Origin: Hydractinia symbiolongicarpus
Taxonomy: Eukaryota; Cnidaria; Hydrozoa; Anthoathecata; Hydractiniidae
Reading direction: 5' to 3'
NCBI RefSeq assembly: GCF_029227915.1
Contig: NC_079877.1
Location: forward strand, 17,966,851 to 18,030,850
DNA: 64,000 nt
Shown: positions 11,004-19,567 of the stretch, in pieces
Numbering within the stretch: the stretch's first letter is position 1
Layout of the letters: each line of letters opens with the position of its first letter
Made by a program: the position numbers and the translations under genes
The notes under the pieces: model-generated
Database searches by the model: none
What the model was told of the DNA's origin: nothing
What the model saw: only the letters and a program-made list of their open reading frames with translations

Positions 11004-13620
11004 AGATTTCCGCCTTAAGCAAACATGTTGGAAAGCAATTATATGCGTTGCGATCGAGGACAGTATTAATTTAAAAGTTTAAAATGCAAAAAAAAATAAA
11101 GGAGGTTAAAAACACGAAGAAAAAAGTTGTTTGAAGTCACCTGTAAAGATTTTATGTTCCATAGGCTGTTTTTTCTAAAGCAGAGAGAGAGAGTTTAAGC
11201 CTGATTGCATCGTGATCACTGAAATCGTACAGGGCACTTTGGTTACACTCATAAGCGCAAGAAATGCACATATAGAATTTGGTACTTATTACAAATATAC
11301 CACTGAGAGAACAGCCTCGACGTTGTTTGATGTTGTTGTTACAGGTAGCTTAGCTACCCTATAGCTAGATTTAGGATTAAACTAGCATTTATTACTTAAA
11401 GGCTCGTAATCACCCTTTTCGAAAAAAATTAACATATACATTTTTTATTTATTTCAAAGTTCAGACGTAGTTATGACTTTCCTGAAAATTTGAGGATATA
11501 AAACTTACTAGAAATGAAAATATGAAAATGGTACTTTAATATCTTAAATTTATTGTTTTTTTTCTAGCCGCTATATTTAACGATCTTGTTGATCTCTTAT
11601 TCCCGTCTAATAAGCGGGTCGTCACAAAATGTTCGTGTGAAACTGTAGGTAATCAAACTGCCTTAACTTTAAATGAGCACTGAGATGGAGTTCGATAATA
11701 TCGCCAGTATGGTAGGCTCCATTAACGCCGTATTTTTGGCTTTTTTTTTTGTAAAACATGGCGTCAAAAAATGGAAAGAAATTTTATCCCAGGAGTTTCT
11801 ATTGGAAAGACACAGAAGAAAGAAATAATTTTCTCTTTATTTTATTCGCCATTGTATTGGGAGACCAGAGACAAAACGAAACAGAAAGAAGAAATTGCAA
11901 AATTGTCTTGTGGTTAATAATTATGATAATTAATGTTTATCATGCTCTGTCTCTTTTTATTAGCATGCTGGGATTATTGCATATTAGAAAAAAAAACCAA
12001 CGGGGTAGAATGCACATTGTGATAGTTGAAGATAGTTGAAACATTATGGAGATAATTAAATTTAGAGCATAAAAGGGGATGTTCTGAAAATTTAGGTATT
12101 CTAATTGTCTAGATCTGATAATGTCTCCGTAAGGAAACGACTAACTGTTTGAACAAAGGAAAATAATCAAAAAGTAAGACAGCTAGCAAGGCAAAGCTAT
12201 TTTCAGAAACAACAACAAGAAGTGGTCAGCGTTGCAAAGAAGTCTGATTTCAGTAAGTTAAAACGTTTAAATAATAAAGAATAACACAAAAATTTCGATT
12301 GATTTATCTGATTTATCATATTCGGAACTTTGTTGATACATTTGTAAAAGCATTACGATGGAAACACAACTACAGATGATCTCCCTCTTTCATTATTTTT
12401 TTCTGTAATGACATGAATCCAGCAACCATATAATCGATTTTGCCGTGCGTTTATTATCGCATGATTCGTGTAATGAAGTGTAATGGCGGTTCTGTAGGCG
12501 AAGAGAAATTGGGATGAGTTTGCTATTTCTATGAAACATTTGAACATGTTCTGGTTGTCAGTTTTCAATAAAATTTTCAGGATAATGTTTTCTCATGTAT
12601 ATCTTTCAATTTTTACTATAAAATAGGTACCTCAAAAAGTTGCCTACAGGGTGATTACACGCCTTTAATACTCAGTAAAATAGGTCAAGTTTGAATATTA
12701 AACTTTTTTGCTATAGCTAGCTAGACTAAGTATGAAAGGACAAGGCTGAGCTTTTTAGCTGGTTTAAAAGTCAAAACTTAAGAGGAAAATTACATCACAG
12801 TTCATCAAGTTACCCCATACGAGTAGTATGGAAAATTTCTTTATAAAAAACATCAAAAACTTTTTCATGTGGATTACTTTCACATTAACAAAAATTAAAA
12901 AAATTTAAGATAAACTTTTGCGATTTTGTCATTCATTAGTTTTTTAAGGCTTAAAACCCATGTCCCACAGTAACTTTTTCGTCCTTATCCTAATGTTAAT
13001 ACATAAGCTATGCAACAACTTTTGCAGGAAAATAAAAATATATAAAGCGAAAAAGTTTGTAATTAAAATAATATAAATTAATTTCAACCTGATTTGTCCC
13101 TGCAGCCATTTTGGTTTGTTTTTGACAGCATATCAATTTTGACAAGCCATGTGTACAGAAAACATTCAAAGCGATTCTCAGGATTAAAAATAATTCAAAC
13201 AGATAAAATGTGCCCCAGGTTTAGGACCAAATACCTTATCAAGCTCAGAAAAAGTGGGAACGTGCTTCTAAAGCACAGTGCCAAATACATAATCTAAATT
13301 TTATGCCGTATAAATACAAATTAGAGATAGAGAAATGTTCCTTCTGGCACAGTCCCTAAAATGCACACGCGCACGCCCACAGCGCACGTCCCTAATAGGC
13401 AGCTCCTAGTGACAACAGGTCCCTATTAATCCGGCACCATCCGATACCATCCCATATTGATCCCCAAATTTTTCTAGCACAATTTACCATAATATTCTAC
13501 GCGCATACAGGGAAATTCCATATCATACAAAAATGAGTAGGGAATTTCCCTGAGGGAAATAACTGTGTTAGTCGAGCAGAACGAAATCCTCCGACGATGT
13601 TAAAATCCGTACAATAAAGA
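11004..13620. other. No gene recognised; 5' flank of the compact gene cluster
   Basis: AT-rich DNA with no recognised motif. A 93-codon frame at 11758-12039 starts MASKNGKKFYPR and has two hydrophobic stretches, but nothing supports it as an exon. From about 13340 the base composition becomes clearly less AT-rich. The inverted pair AGGGAAATTCC (about 13508) and GGAATTTCCCT (about 13541) forms a hairpin some 80 bp ahead of the first cluster gene; it may mark a control region or an old element border. Confidence 0.4.
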
Positions 13621-13622
13621 GA

Positions 13623-13751
13623 ATGGATTCATACACCGCAAAACAATTACGTGATATTGCAAAAACCCGTGGATTAACCGGGTATTATAAGCTACGTAAA
13701 AAGGATCTTTTTCAACATATCAAGAACGACATTACAAGACAGGAAAATTAA
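13623..13751 (+). CDS. SAP-like (Rho-N-like) mini-protein
   Basis: A 42-residue intronless frame begins MDSYTAKQLRDIAK and continues with RGLTGYYKLRKKDL. The pattern of two short helices joined by a G-L-x-G-Y-x-K-L-R-K loop is that of SAP or Rho-termination-factor N-terminal domains, which bind DNA or RNA. In larger relatives this fold is usually an N-terminal module. Here it stops (TAA 13749-13751) just before the DUF4116 repeats, which continue in another frame one base later, so it may be the original N-terminus of that protein cut off by a frame shift. It is the first gene of the compact cluster. Confidence 0.6.
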   Translation: MDSYTAKQLRDIAKTRGLTGYYKLRKKDLFQHIKNDITRQEN

Positions 13752-14286
13752 ATCAAGGTTGTTGAGGAGAAGTTCTATGCGATCATGGCCATCTCGGACC
13801 TTTTTAAGACCCAAGGATCTGTAACGAGGTCATTGCAAAGGACCCCCCATGTTTTGATGCGTACCAGATCAATTCAAAACACAGGACATGTGTAAGAAGG
13901 TCGTTGAGAATGATCCCCGGATGCTCGATTTTGTACCGGATCAATTCAAGACGCAAGACATGTGGAATAAGAACGTTGAACAGAAACCCTACCAACTCTG
14001 GATTGTCCCGGACCGTTTCAAGACGCAGGACATATGCAACAAGGCCGTTGGGGAGGATCCCCGGCTGGTAGGGCACGTGCCGGATCAATTCAAAACGCAG
14101 GACATGTGCAACTGGGCTGTTATAAGGCAGCCCTATCTGCTCGAGTATGTGCCGGATTGGTTTGTCACAAGGGACATTGGAAAGGAGGATCTTTTTCCGG
14201 TAGCGTGGCATCCAGATAAGGTCATAGATTAGTGTTTTTCGGAGGATGAAAAGGCAGATCTTGAAAAGTTGTGGGGGTTGGCCTGA
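13752..14286 (+). pseudogene. DUF4116-repeat protein, copy A (disrupted)
   Basis: Tandem repeats of about 23 residues with the core VPDQFKTQDMC.KAV run through the segment, the signature of DUF4116 repeats, whose function is unknown. The longest clean part is 13888-14232 (about five repeats, ending YVPDWFVTRDIG and VAWHPDKVID). Upstream, at least two single-base frame shifts interrupt further repeats (about 13810 and 13866). The stop at 14230-14232 (TAG) sits where a Trp codon is expected; in the same frame CFSEDEKADLEKLWGLA follows to a second stop at 14284-14286, directly before a hairpin. One G-to-A change therefore explains the first stop. The protein probably began with the SAP-like segment at 13623. 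No introns. Confidence 0.7.
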
Positions 14287-14291
14287 AACGT

Positions 14292-14318
14292 TATCTTGCA
14301 GCAATTTGTTGCGAGATA
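14292..14318 (+). terminator. Hairpin 3' of DUF4116 copy A
   Basis: TATCTTGCAGC pairs with GTTGCGAGATA (two G-U wobbles as RNA), with a very short loop. It begins 5 nt behind the stop codon at 14284-14286. A similar hairpin lies behind two other cluster genes, so it is a candidate transcript 3'-end signal. AATAAA follows within about 15 nt. Confidence 0.6.
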
Positions 14319-14344
14319 ATACTACTAATAAAGTGAAATAATAA

Positions 14345-15025
14345 TTGAGTTTCAAGACCCATGACATGGGCAATAAGGCTGTTGAAAATCAGACCTATGC
14401 GCTCGACTATGTACCGGATCAATTAATGACACAGGACATGTGCAGCAAGGCTGTTGAAAAACATCACGGGGCACTCGAACACGTACCGGATAGGTTCAGG
14501 ACGCAAGACATGTGGAATGGGGTTGTTGAAAAGGATCCCCACATGTTCAGGTACATGCCGGATGAATTCAAAACACAAGACATGTGCAATAGGATTGTTG
14601 AAAAGAATCCCTTTATGCTTAAATATATGTGAAATTTCGGATCTCATTAGGATGCATATAAAAAGGTACTCTGTTACTGGTGCTCCGTAGAATTGTGCGA
14701 TGATAACATAGGCGTCAGGTGCCCCATGAGATGCAATCCGCGGCAGGTAAGTACAAAACATACAGCAAAATCCGGCTTTTTTCATGTGATGGAAAACATG
14801 GCTTACCATATGAGGGATGGTGGTGAGTACATACACGAGGGCTACTTTTGTGGGGATGCATGCTGCCTGTCCTACGTGGAAGAGCGAAAGTTGTATGACA
14901 GCGCGTACGAAATGTCGGTGTGGTTGTTGAAAAGGTGCTATAAAGGAGGGCCTGCACCAAATTGGAGACGCCTCGAAAGATTTAGGGGTGACCTGACGCA
15001 AGAGGAATTTTTGGGGTTGGTTTGA
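14345..15025 (+). pseudogene. DUF4116 repeats plus FCS/MYM-like zinc finger, copy B
   Basis: The block starts inside a DUF4116 repeat without an ATG (14345) and carries about four repeats to a TGA at 14630-14632. In the same frame, past a second stop at 14648-14650, the sequence reads LCYWCSVELC, then RCPMRC and YFCGDACCLSYVEE, ending at the TGA 15023-15025. Paired CxxC motifs followed by FCxxxC resemble FCS/MYM-type zinc fingers, also found in some large-DNA-virus transcription factors. The first ATG (14726) would lose the first CxxC pair. Its 3' end resembles that of copy A (a GGGGTTGG stretch, stop, then hairpin), so A and B look like a tandem duplication. The two in-frame stops make the block non-functional as one protein; only the finger part could still be expressed. 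Confidence 0.55.
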
Positions 15026-15027
15026 AA

Positions 15028-15052
15028 TATCTTACAACATGGTTGTAAGATA
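15028..15052 (+). terminator. Perfect 11-bp hairpin 3' of copy B
   Basis: TATCTTACAAC / GTTGTAAGATA is a perfect 11-bp stem with a 3-nt loop, starting 2 nt after the TGA at 15023-15025. AATAAA at 15057-15062 follows and runs into the ATG of the next gene. The stem sequence matches the hairpin at 14292 apart from compensatory or wobble changes. Confidence 0.7.
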
Positions 15053-15061
15053 CTATAATAA

Positions 15062-15262
15062 ATGTGTATCAACTGCCAATATAGCTTGAAAAGTGTGATC
15101 TCTATAACCTTCCTTACTGCCATTGGTCTATCCCTACTACTTGTAACCCTGTCATGCGTACAAGAGGGGGAGAGGAAGAAGTATAACAAGCAGAGAATTC
15201 AAGACTTGTGGGAGCGTCTTGATGACCTAGAGGACGATCGTCCCTGTAATTGTGATAAATAA
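15062..15262 (+). CDS. Small single-pass membrane protein
   Basis: A 66-residue intronless frame with a short Cys-containing N-terminus, one hydrophobic segment at about residues 12-32 (SVISITFLTAIGLSLLLVTL) and a charged, probably helical C-terminal part (RIQDLWERLDDLEDD). No family recognised. The topology suggests a membrane-anchored coiled coil. It lies 10 nt behind a hairpin and 2 nt ahead of the next ATG, packing tight enough for polycistronic or viral-style organisation. No disruption. Confidence 0.55.
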   Translation: MCINCQYSLKSVISITFLTAIGLSLLLVTLSCVQEGERKKYNKQRIQDLWERLDDLEDDRPCNCDK

Positions 15263-15264
15263 AA

Positions 15265-15471
15265 ATGGAACAATGTAATGACTGTGAAAGGGTACTCGAT
15301 TCATACGACAGATGTACTTGCGGGCGTAGGTTCGTGGTAAGCGGTAAAATGTTATGCTGGTACTGTTATAATGAGCATATCACGTACAACGGAGGTGGCT
15401 GCGTGTGTACAATGACATGCAATTCTCTGAAGTCGTTCGAAATATACAATAAAGAAGATGCTACAATTTGA
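15265..15471 (+). CDS. Cys-rich zinc-ribbon-like protein
   Basis: A 68-residue frame with CNDC, CTC, CWYC and CVCTMTC, that is at least three CxxC or CxC pairs suited to bind one or two zinc ions. The CWYC...CVCTMTC part resembles the CYWC...CPMRC part of the copy B zinc finger, suggesting an internal relation. Its last codons overlap the start of the next gene by 14 nt. Function unknown; nucleic-acid or protein binding is an inference from the zinc motifs. Confidence 0.6.
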   Translation: MEQCNDCERVLDSYDRCTCGRRFVVSGKMLCWYCYNEHITYNGGGCVCTMTCNSLKSFEIYNKEDATI

Positions 15472-16036
15472 GAACGAGCTTGTCAATCAAAAACCATTCT
15501 ACTCATTTGCCACTACCTTCACAGACATTGACGATATCAATGTAGACTACCTAACAGTGTCAGATCCCATCCCTGCTAATGGGGGTAAGGATAAACGGTA
15601 CATTACAGGGTACCATACACAAGATCTCGTGGTTGCCTTGAGGGTGAAAACACATAAAATCTGGTCCGCGCATGGGGTGACACGGTACAACGCCAACGCC
15701 GTGCCGGCAATGAGTCTTGATTTTGGAGAGTATCCGGACTGGATCGCGAAGTATCGTCAAAAATGGTCAAAGGTCGAAGAGTTAATTTCCGAGCAACTGA
15801 CGACAGGGCTTGTGAAAAAGGACCGATATGTGAACGCCAAACTCCGGTACTACAAGGACGCGATCACGATCAAATCCTATGGTATGCCGATACCCTACGA
15901 TGAACCCTGCCAGGTTAGTGCAGTCCTAGCCATTTCATCGGTGTATGTGCAAGGTAAAAACTACTACCCTCAGGCACACATCACAGAATGCCGGTATAAA
16001 GACTTTAAGAAGGAATGGCTGTTGGGCGAGGATTAA
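15458..16036 (+). CDS. 192-residue protein of cnidarian viral-type gene clusters, function unknown
   Basis: Intact, intronless, 192 residues, starting inside the preceding gene (14-nt overlap). No hydrophobic segment. The region around residues 130-180 (LRYYKDAITIKSYGMPIPYD, then QGKNYYPQAHITEC) looks like a compact beta-rich domain. I recall similar unnamed proteins in cnidarian gene predictions linked with mobile or viral-type genes, but this was not checked and the reaction is unknown. A role in binding single-stranded nucleic acid would be only a guess. It ends 6 nt ahead of a strong hairpin and converges on the minus-strand gene at 16109-16459. Codon use and base composition match the rest of the cluster and differ from the AT-rich host genes. 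Confidence 0.65.
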   Translation: MLQFENELVNQKPFYSFATTFTDIDDINVDYLTVSDPIPANGGKDKRYITGYHTQDLVVALRVKTHKIWSAHGVTRYNANAVPAMSLDFGEYPDWIAKYRQKWSKVEELISEQLTTGLVKKDRYVNAKLRYYKDAITIKSYGMPIPYDEPCQVSAVLAISSVYVQGKNYYPQAHITECRYKDFKKEWLLGED

Positions 16037-16042
16037 AAACCA

Positions 16043-16078
16043 TATATTTTGTAGGCCCTGTATTACCTATAAAATATA
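16043..16078. terminator. Hairpin between convergent cluster genes
   Basis: A 13-bp stem with one G-U wobble (arm core ATATTTTGTAGG / CCTATAAAATAT) and a 10-nt loop lies 6 nt after the stop of the 192-residue gene and 30 nt from the end of the minus-strand gene. Its symmetry would let it serve both transcripts. Confidence 0.6.
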
Positions 16079-16108
16079 ATACTTAAGGCCTATACTCAGG
16101 TGGGGACT

Positions 16109-16459
16109 CTACATAGTGCTTGAATATTGTACAGATGGTAGTTTTTTTAAAATTTCATCCTTCCCCTCCTCCCTGCCTTTGGCAACCAATTGGGCTCTCT
16201 CCTGTTCGTTGATGGCATTTATGATCCTGTTAAACCGTTGCCGAATTTTCTCCTTCAACAGGATATACCTTTCTTTTTCACAGCTAATTAGGCTATAATC
16301 GTGGTCACTGATAACGCCGTTTTCCATTGCCTTGCTGATTAGGTCCCCAATAGAGTGTAATTTCGCCTCTGCGAGTAGTCTGATACTATCATGCTTTTTG
16401 GACTTAACACGCAAGCGTGTTGAAGCGTTCCGAGGACCGAAAATCAAAATAAATGTCAT
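16109..16459 (-). CDS. 116-residue helical protein of the cluster
   Basis: An intact frame of 116 residues from an ATG at 16459. After a basic start it contains KHDSIRLLAEAKLHSIGDLI followed by SKAMENGVISDHDYSLI and a long charged helix (EKERYILLKEKIRQRF). This heptad-like, all-helical pattern recurs, from memory, in unnamed cnidarian proteins that accompany viral or mobile genes; no biochemical role is known. It is the only minus-strand gene of the cluster and converges on the 192-residue gene. The left arm of the giant inverted duplication begins inside its first codons (about 16440), so the first 20 nt of the gene also exist at the far end of the right arm. A separate regulatory start cannot be seen. 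Confidence 0.6.
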   Translation of the reverse strand: MTFILIFGPRNASTRLRVKSKKHDSIRLLAEAKLHSIGDLISKAMENGVISDHDYSLISCEKERYILLKEKIRQRFNRIINAINEQERAQLVAKGREEGKDEILKKLPSVQYSSTM

Positions 16460-17055
16460 CAGTTATCACAAAATTTTATCAGTGTTGCTTGGTGTAAATC
16501 CGATAAATGAAACTAATGAAAATATAATAATTTTTTTTACCCTACACTAATAATTAAAGATAATTATAATTCAACATTTAGGAGCTATATATTACTTTTG
16601 TACGTGAGATTCAATCTGGATGCTCTAAATGATTCATTTACCATTGCATTGGTATTCAGGGGCAGTCAGATTTAAATCTCGATGAACTACTGAGGAGCAG
16701 TTCACTAGCCTCTGTAAAGACCCTATAAAAATACTAAAAACCGTAAGAACAAATACTGATAATGGGCAAATACATTGATTTAGGTTAAGTTAACATGTAG
16801 TGTGGGTTACATATGTCCATTAACAATTACAAAGTGTGTTTTTAACATATTTTATTCTTTAACTAGCTTTCGGCTGTATACTACAGCCATGATCACGTTT
16901 AACAATTACAATTCTGTTCTCTCTCTATATATAGAACTTCAAGGATCATTAAGAAAGATATTTGGTTGAATAAATCTAACGGAGAGCTCATTATGTTCTT
17001 GTTAAGAGGTGGCTTCTCCCTTTGAATCACAAGCTTTTCCTTCATTTCAAGTATA

Positions 17056-17193
17056 CTAGTCGTTAACCCGTGGAAAAATCCACGGGTTCGTCCATCCTTT
17101 TTATACCAAATTGCATGCTTCTCGCTATTTGCGCAGCTTAGCTACCATTTTGCGTGACAGATGGACAGACAAATACGGGTATTATAATATAGA
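17056..17193 (-). mobile_element. Short non-autonomous Helitron
   Basis: Read on the minus strand the element starts TCTATATTATAATACCC and ends with a perfect hairpin (CCCGTGGA, four T, TCCACGGG), seven to nine bases and then CTAG followed by T. A 5' TC and a 3' hairpin ahead of CTRR are the structural signs of Helitrons. Length is 138 bp; the mirrored copy at 37587-37724 has the same length. Confidence 0.65.
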
Positions 17194-17266
17194 CTAGCCG
17201 GAAAACTCGGCGTCGAATCGCCGGGGTGAGCCACAAGTAACTGTTGTTGAACGCCCTAAGGAGCGC

Positions 17267-17590
17267 TTAAAAAGAACTGCAAACATTATCTTCTTCTTCA
17301 TTTTCATCATTTTTCTCTTCTTCAGCACTCCCTTCGGCCTTATCATTGTTAATAACAATATCAATTTCGTCGTCGTCACTCTCGCCGTCGTCATCACTTC
17401 CGTCGTTTTTTTTGTCTTCCTTCTCGCCAGTGTAATTATAGTCGTATAGGTTGTTGATAAAGTCTTTCATTAGAAAAAAAATTCTGTCTTCTTTTACTGT
17501 AAAGGTAAGTAGAAGCGGTACTTCAAGTCCTCCTGCAGGGATCGGGGACACTTTGTAGTTGGTGGAGAGCAATTGACCAGAAATACTTCC
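17267..17590 (-). pseudogene. Captured acidic-tail protein fragment, inverted copy
   Basis: The minus strand from about 17590 reads LLSTNYKVSPIPAGGLEV, then LTFTVKEDRIFFLMKDF and a long Asp/Glu-rich tail. It equals the plus-strand copy at 17850-18170 to the end of the acidic tract, then breaks at the segment border and lacks the C-terminal end found in the other copy. Family not recognised; acidic tails of this kind are common in histone chaperones and other nuclear proteins, but nothing else points there. Confidence 0.5.
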
Positions 17591-18410
17591 ACCTTCTTGT
17601 CGTTAAAAATTTTCGGTCGGTAAAAAAAAAGTCGGCAAAAAGTGACCAAATTTTGGCTAGGTGACTAAATTTTTTACCGACCAATTTTTTTACCGACATT
17701 TTTTTTTCCCGACCGAAAATTTTTAACGACTTTTTTTTTACCGACTAGTAATATTTGCCGATTTTTTGAATTACTTTTTAACCTCCAATTTTTTAGTTTT
17801 TTGACTTTCCAAAGTGATTCACGCCACTGTTTTTATTTTATCAAAGAAGGTGGAAGTATTTCTGGTCAATTGCTCTCCACCAACTACAAAGTGTCCCCGA
17901 TCCCTGCAGGAGGACTTGAAGTACCGCTTCTACTTACCTTTACAGTAAAAGAAGACAGAATTTTTTTTCTAATGAAAGACTTTATCAACAACCTATACGA
18001 CTATAATTACACTGGCGAGAAGGAAGACAAAAAAAACGACGGAAGTGATGACGACGGCGAGAGTGACGACGACGAAATTGATATTGTTATTAACAATGAT
18101 AAGGCCGAAGGGAGTGCTGAAGAAGAGAAAAATGATGAAAATGAAGAAGAAGATAATGCGAAGGAGCCGGGAGATGTCCAAAATATTATTGATAAAATCA
18201 TTAATAAAGATGTTATTGAAATAGATTAGATTGTTGTAAAATCTTTGTTCTCTTTTAATTCAGCGGTGTCAAAAAAGTCGGCAATAAGTGACCAATATTA
18301 AAAAAATTAACCGGTAAAAAGTGACTAATTTTTGCTAAGTGACTAACTTTTTTGCCGACTAAATTTTTTGCCGACTTTTTTTTACACCGACTTTTTTTTA
18401 CCGATAAGGT
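17286..18410. mobile_element. Left-arm-only segment with inverted gene fragments
   Basis: Present in the left arm only. It contains two opposite copies of one coding fragment (17267-17590 minus and 17850-18170 plus), separated and followed by DNA full of the motifs GTCGGTAAAAAAAGTCGG and AAAAAGTGACC in both orientations (17600-17770 and 18270-18405). That layout suits a foldback or gene-capturing (Pack-type) element. No transposase is present. Its left border falls within the right-arm-shared sequence at GAACTGCAAAC, and 44 bp kept by the right arm are missing, so it entered with a small deletion or by recombination. Confidence 0.55.
17801..18229 (+). pseudogene. Captured acidic-tail protein fragment, longer copy
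   Basis: Open for 142 codons with a stop at 18227-18229. An N-terminal stretch FYFIKEGGSISGQLLSTNY leads into the segment shared with the inverted copy. Then come an Asp/Glu-rich region (about residues 75-120) and a C-terminal helix ending IDKIINKDVIEID. No domain recognised and no ATG with good context (the frame begins with an ATG-like TTG), so this is probably the last exon of a captured gene. The acceptor-like TTTTATCAAAG upstream cannot be confirmed. Confidence 0.5.
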
Positions 18411-18657
18411 ATGTCCTAAATCAAGTGAAGCGCCCACACCATTATAGTGTTGCAACTGTAACATATTTTTCAAAAAATAACTTTCCCGCAACAAAGGCTG
18501 AAATAAAAACACAGTTTACAACCGTTGTGACTCCGTCATAGCAAAAACAATCGGTCAATATTATTTTATTTTGCGGAATAAGGTTTTGTAAAAGTTAAAA
18601 AATTAATCGTCACACCGGACTGAACGCTTAGTACAGTTAGATGGTGTTACACAGGTG

Positions 18658-18727
18658 TATAGGGATAATAATTGAAAAAAACTTTCTTGCAGACTCTATT
18701 TAAATGAAAACACAAGAAACAGTCCTT
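18658..18727 (+). repeat. 70-bp direct repeat, copy 1 (left arm)
   Basis: TATAGGGATAATAATTG... through GAAACAGTCCTT, 70 bp, identical to 22063-22132. Mirrored at 37135-37204 and 33736-33805, so four copies exist. It contains TTTCTTGCAG, a splice-acceptor-like string. It brackets about 3.4 kb in each arm. Confidence 0.85.
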
Positions 18728-19567
18728 CGCTTCTTGCACAGGGCTAAGCGGTTAGTCCAGGTAAACATTGTTGGACATTCGTGCAGGCGTGATTCCCAAG
18801 AAAGACTGAATTTTTATACTCTCACTTTTTAGGTAAATATATGAGATAGCTAAATGGCTACATCCTCGACATAAAAATAAATGTTGGGTTGGAGAAAAAC
18901 CTCTTATACCAAACAAAATTAGTAAAAAGGAAGGCTATTAGCTAGCTAGCTAGCCTTCAAAATATTCGTTCCTAGCCAAAAATCCTAAAACTAGGGCGTT
19001 TAAGATCTGTAAGTAGCTAAAAAACGTGGCAATATATTTATCTTTACATTTTAAAACATAAAAAAAACAAATATTACAAATATAAAAATCTTATAGAAGA
19101 CAAAAAGGTGAAACAGACTTAGAAACAACACTGACCACCATTACTTTTTAAAAACTAAAATGGCCATCATGTTTCTTCGTTGGCATGTCTAGGCCGCGAA
19201 AGTCTTGATTGGTTTTTCAAAGAATCAGGCGTTTTGATTGGTATACACGTGCGAGCGGTCAAAACAAAGTCAGTTAAATTGTCAGTAAAAGCATCTTATT
19301 TGTTTTCTGTGGCTCCTGACCGAAATCAACGATTAAGGTCACGGGGGTAAATTATTACAAAAAATGGCGCATTTAAATAATGAATTTATTTTAATCACTT
19401 AATTTTTTTTAAATAATAAGTTTATCAATTAAATTAATTAAGTTATGTAAGGAAATAAATTAATTTCTGTAATTTATTTTGATAAATCATAAGATTTCCA
19501 ATTAAACAACCCCCTGGTTTCTAAAAATTCGCGGAAAGATCAAGGGAATATCGGTAACCCTTTTGAA

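Noticed and set aside
11758-12039. 93-codon frame with two hydrophobic stretches
   Set aside because: Starts with ATG, but no family resemblance or splice support; kept only as a note in the region entry.
13804-14373. Long minus-strand frames opposite the DUF4116 repeats (also 14423-15001)
   Set aside because: Shadows of the repeated plus-strand code; the periodic motif makes sense only on the plus strand.
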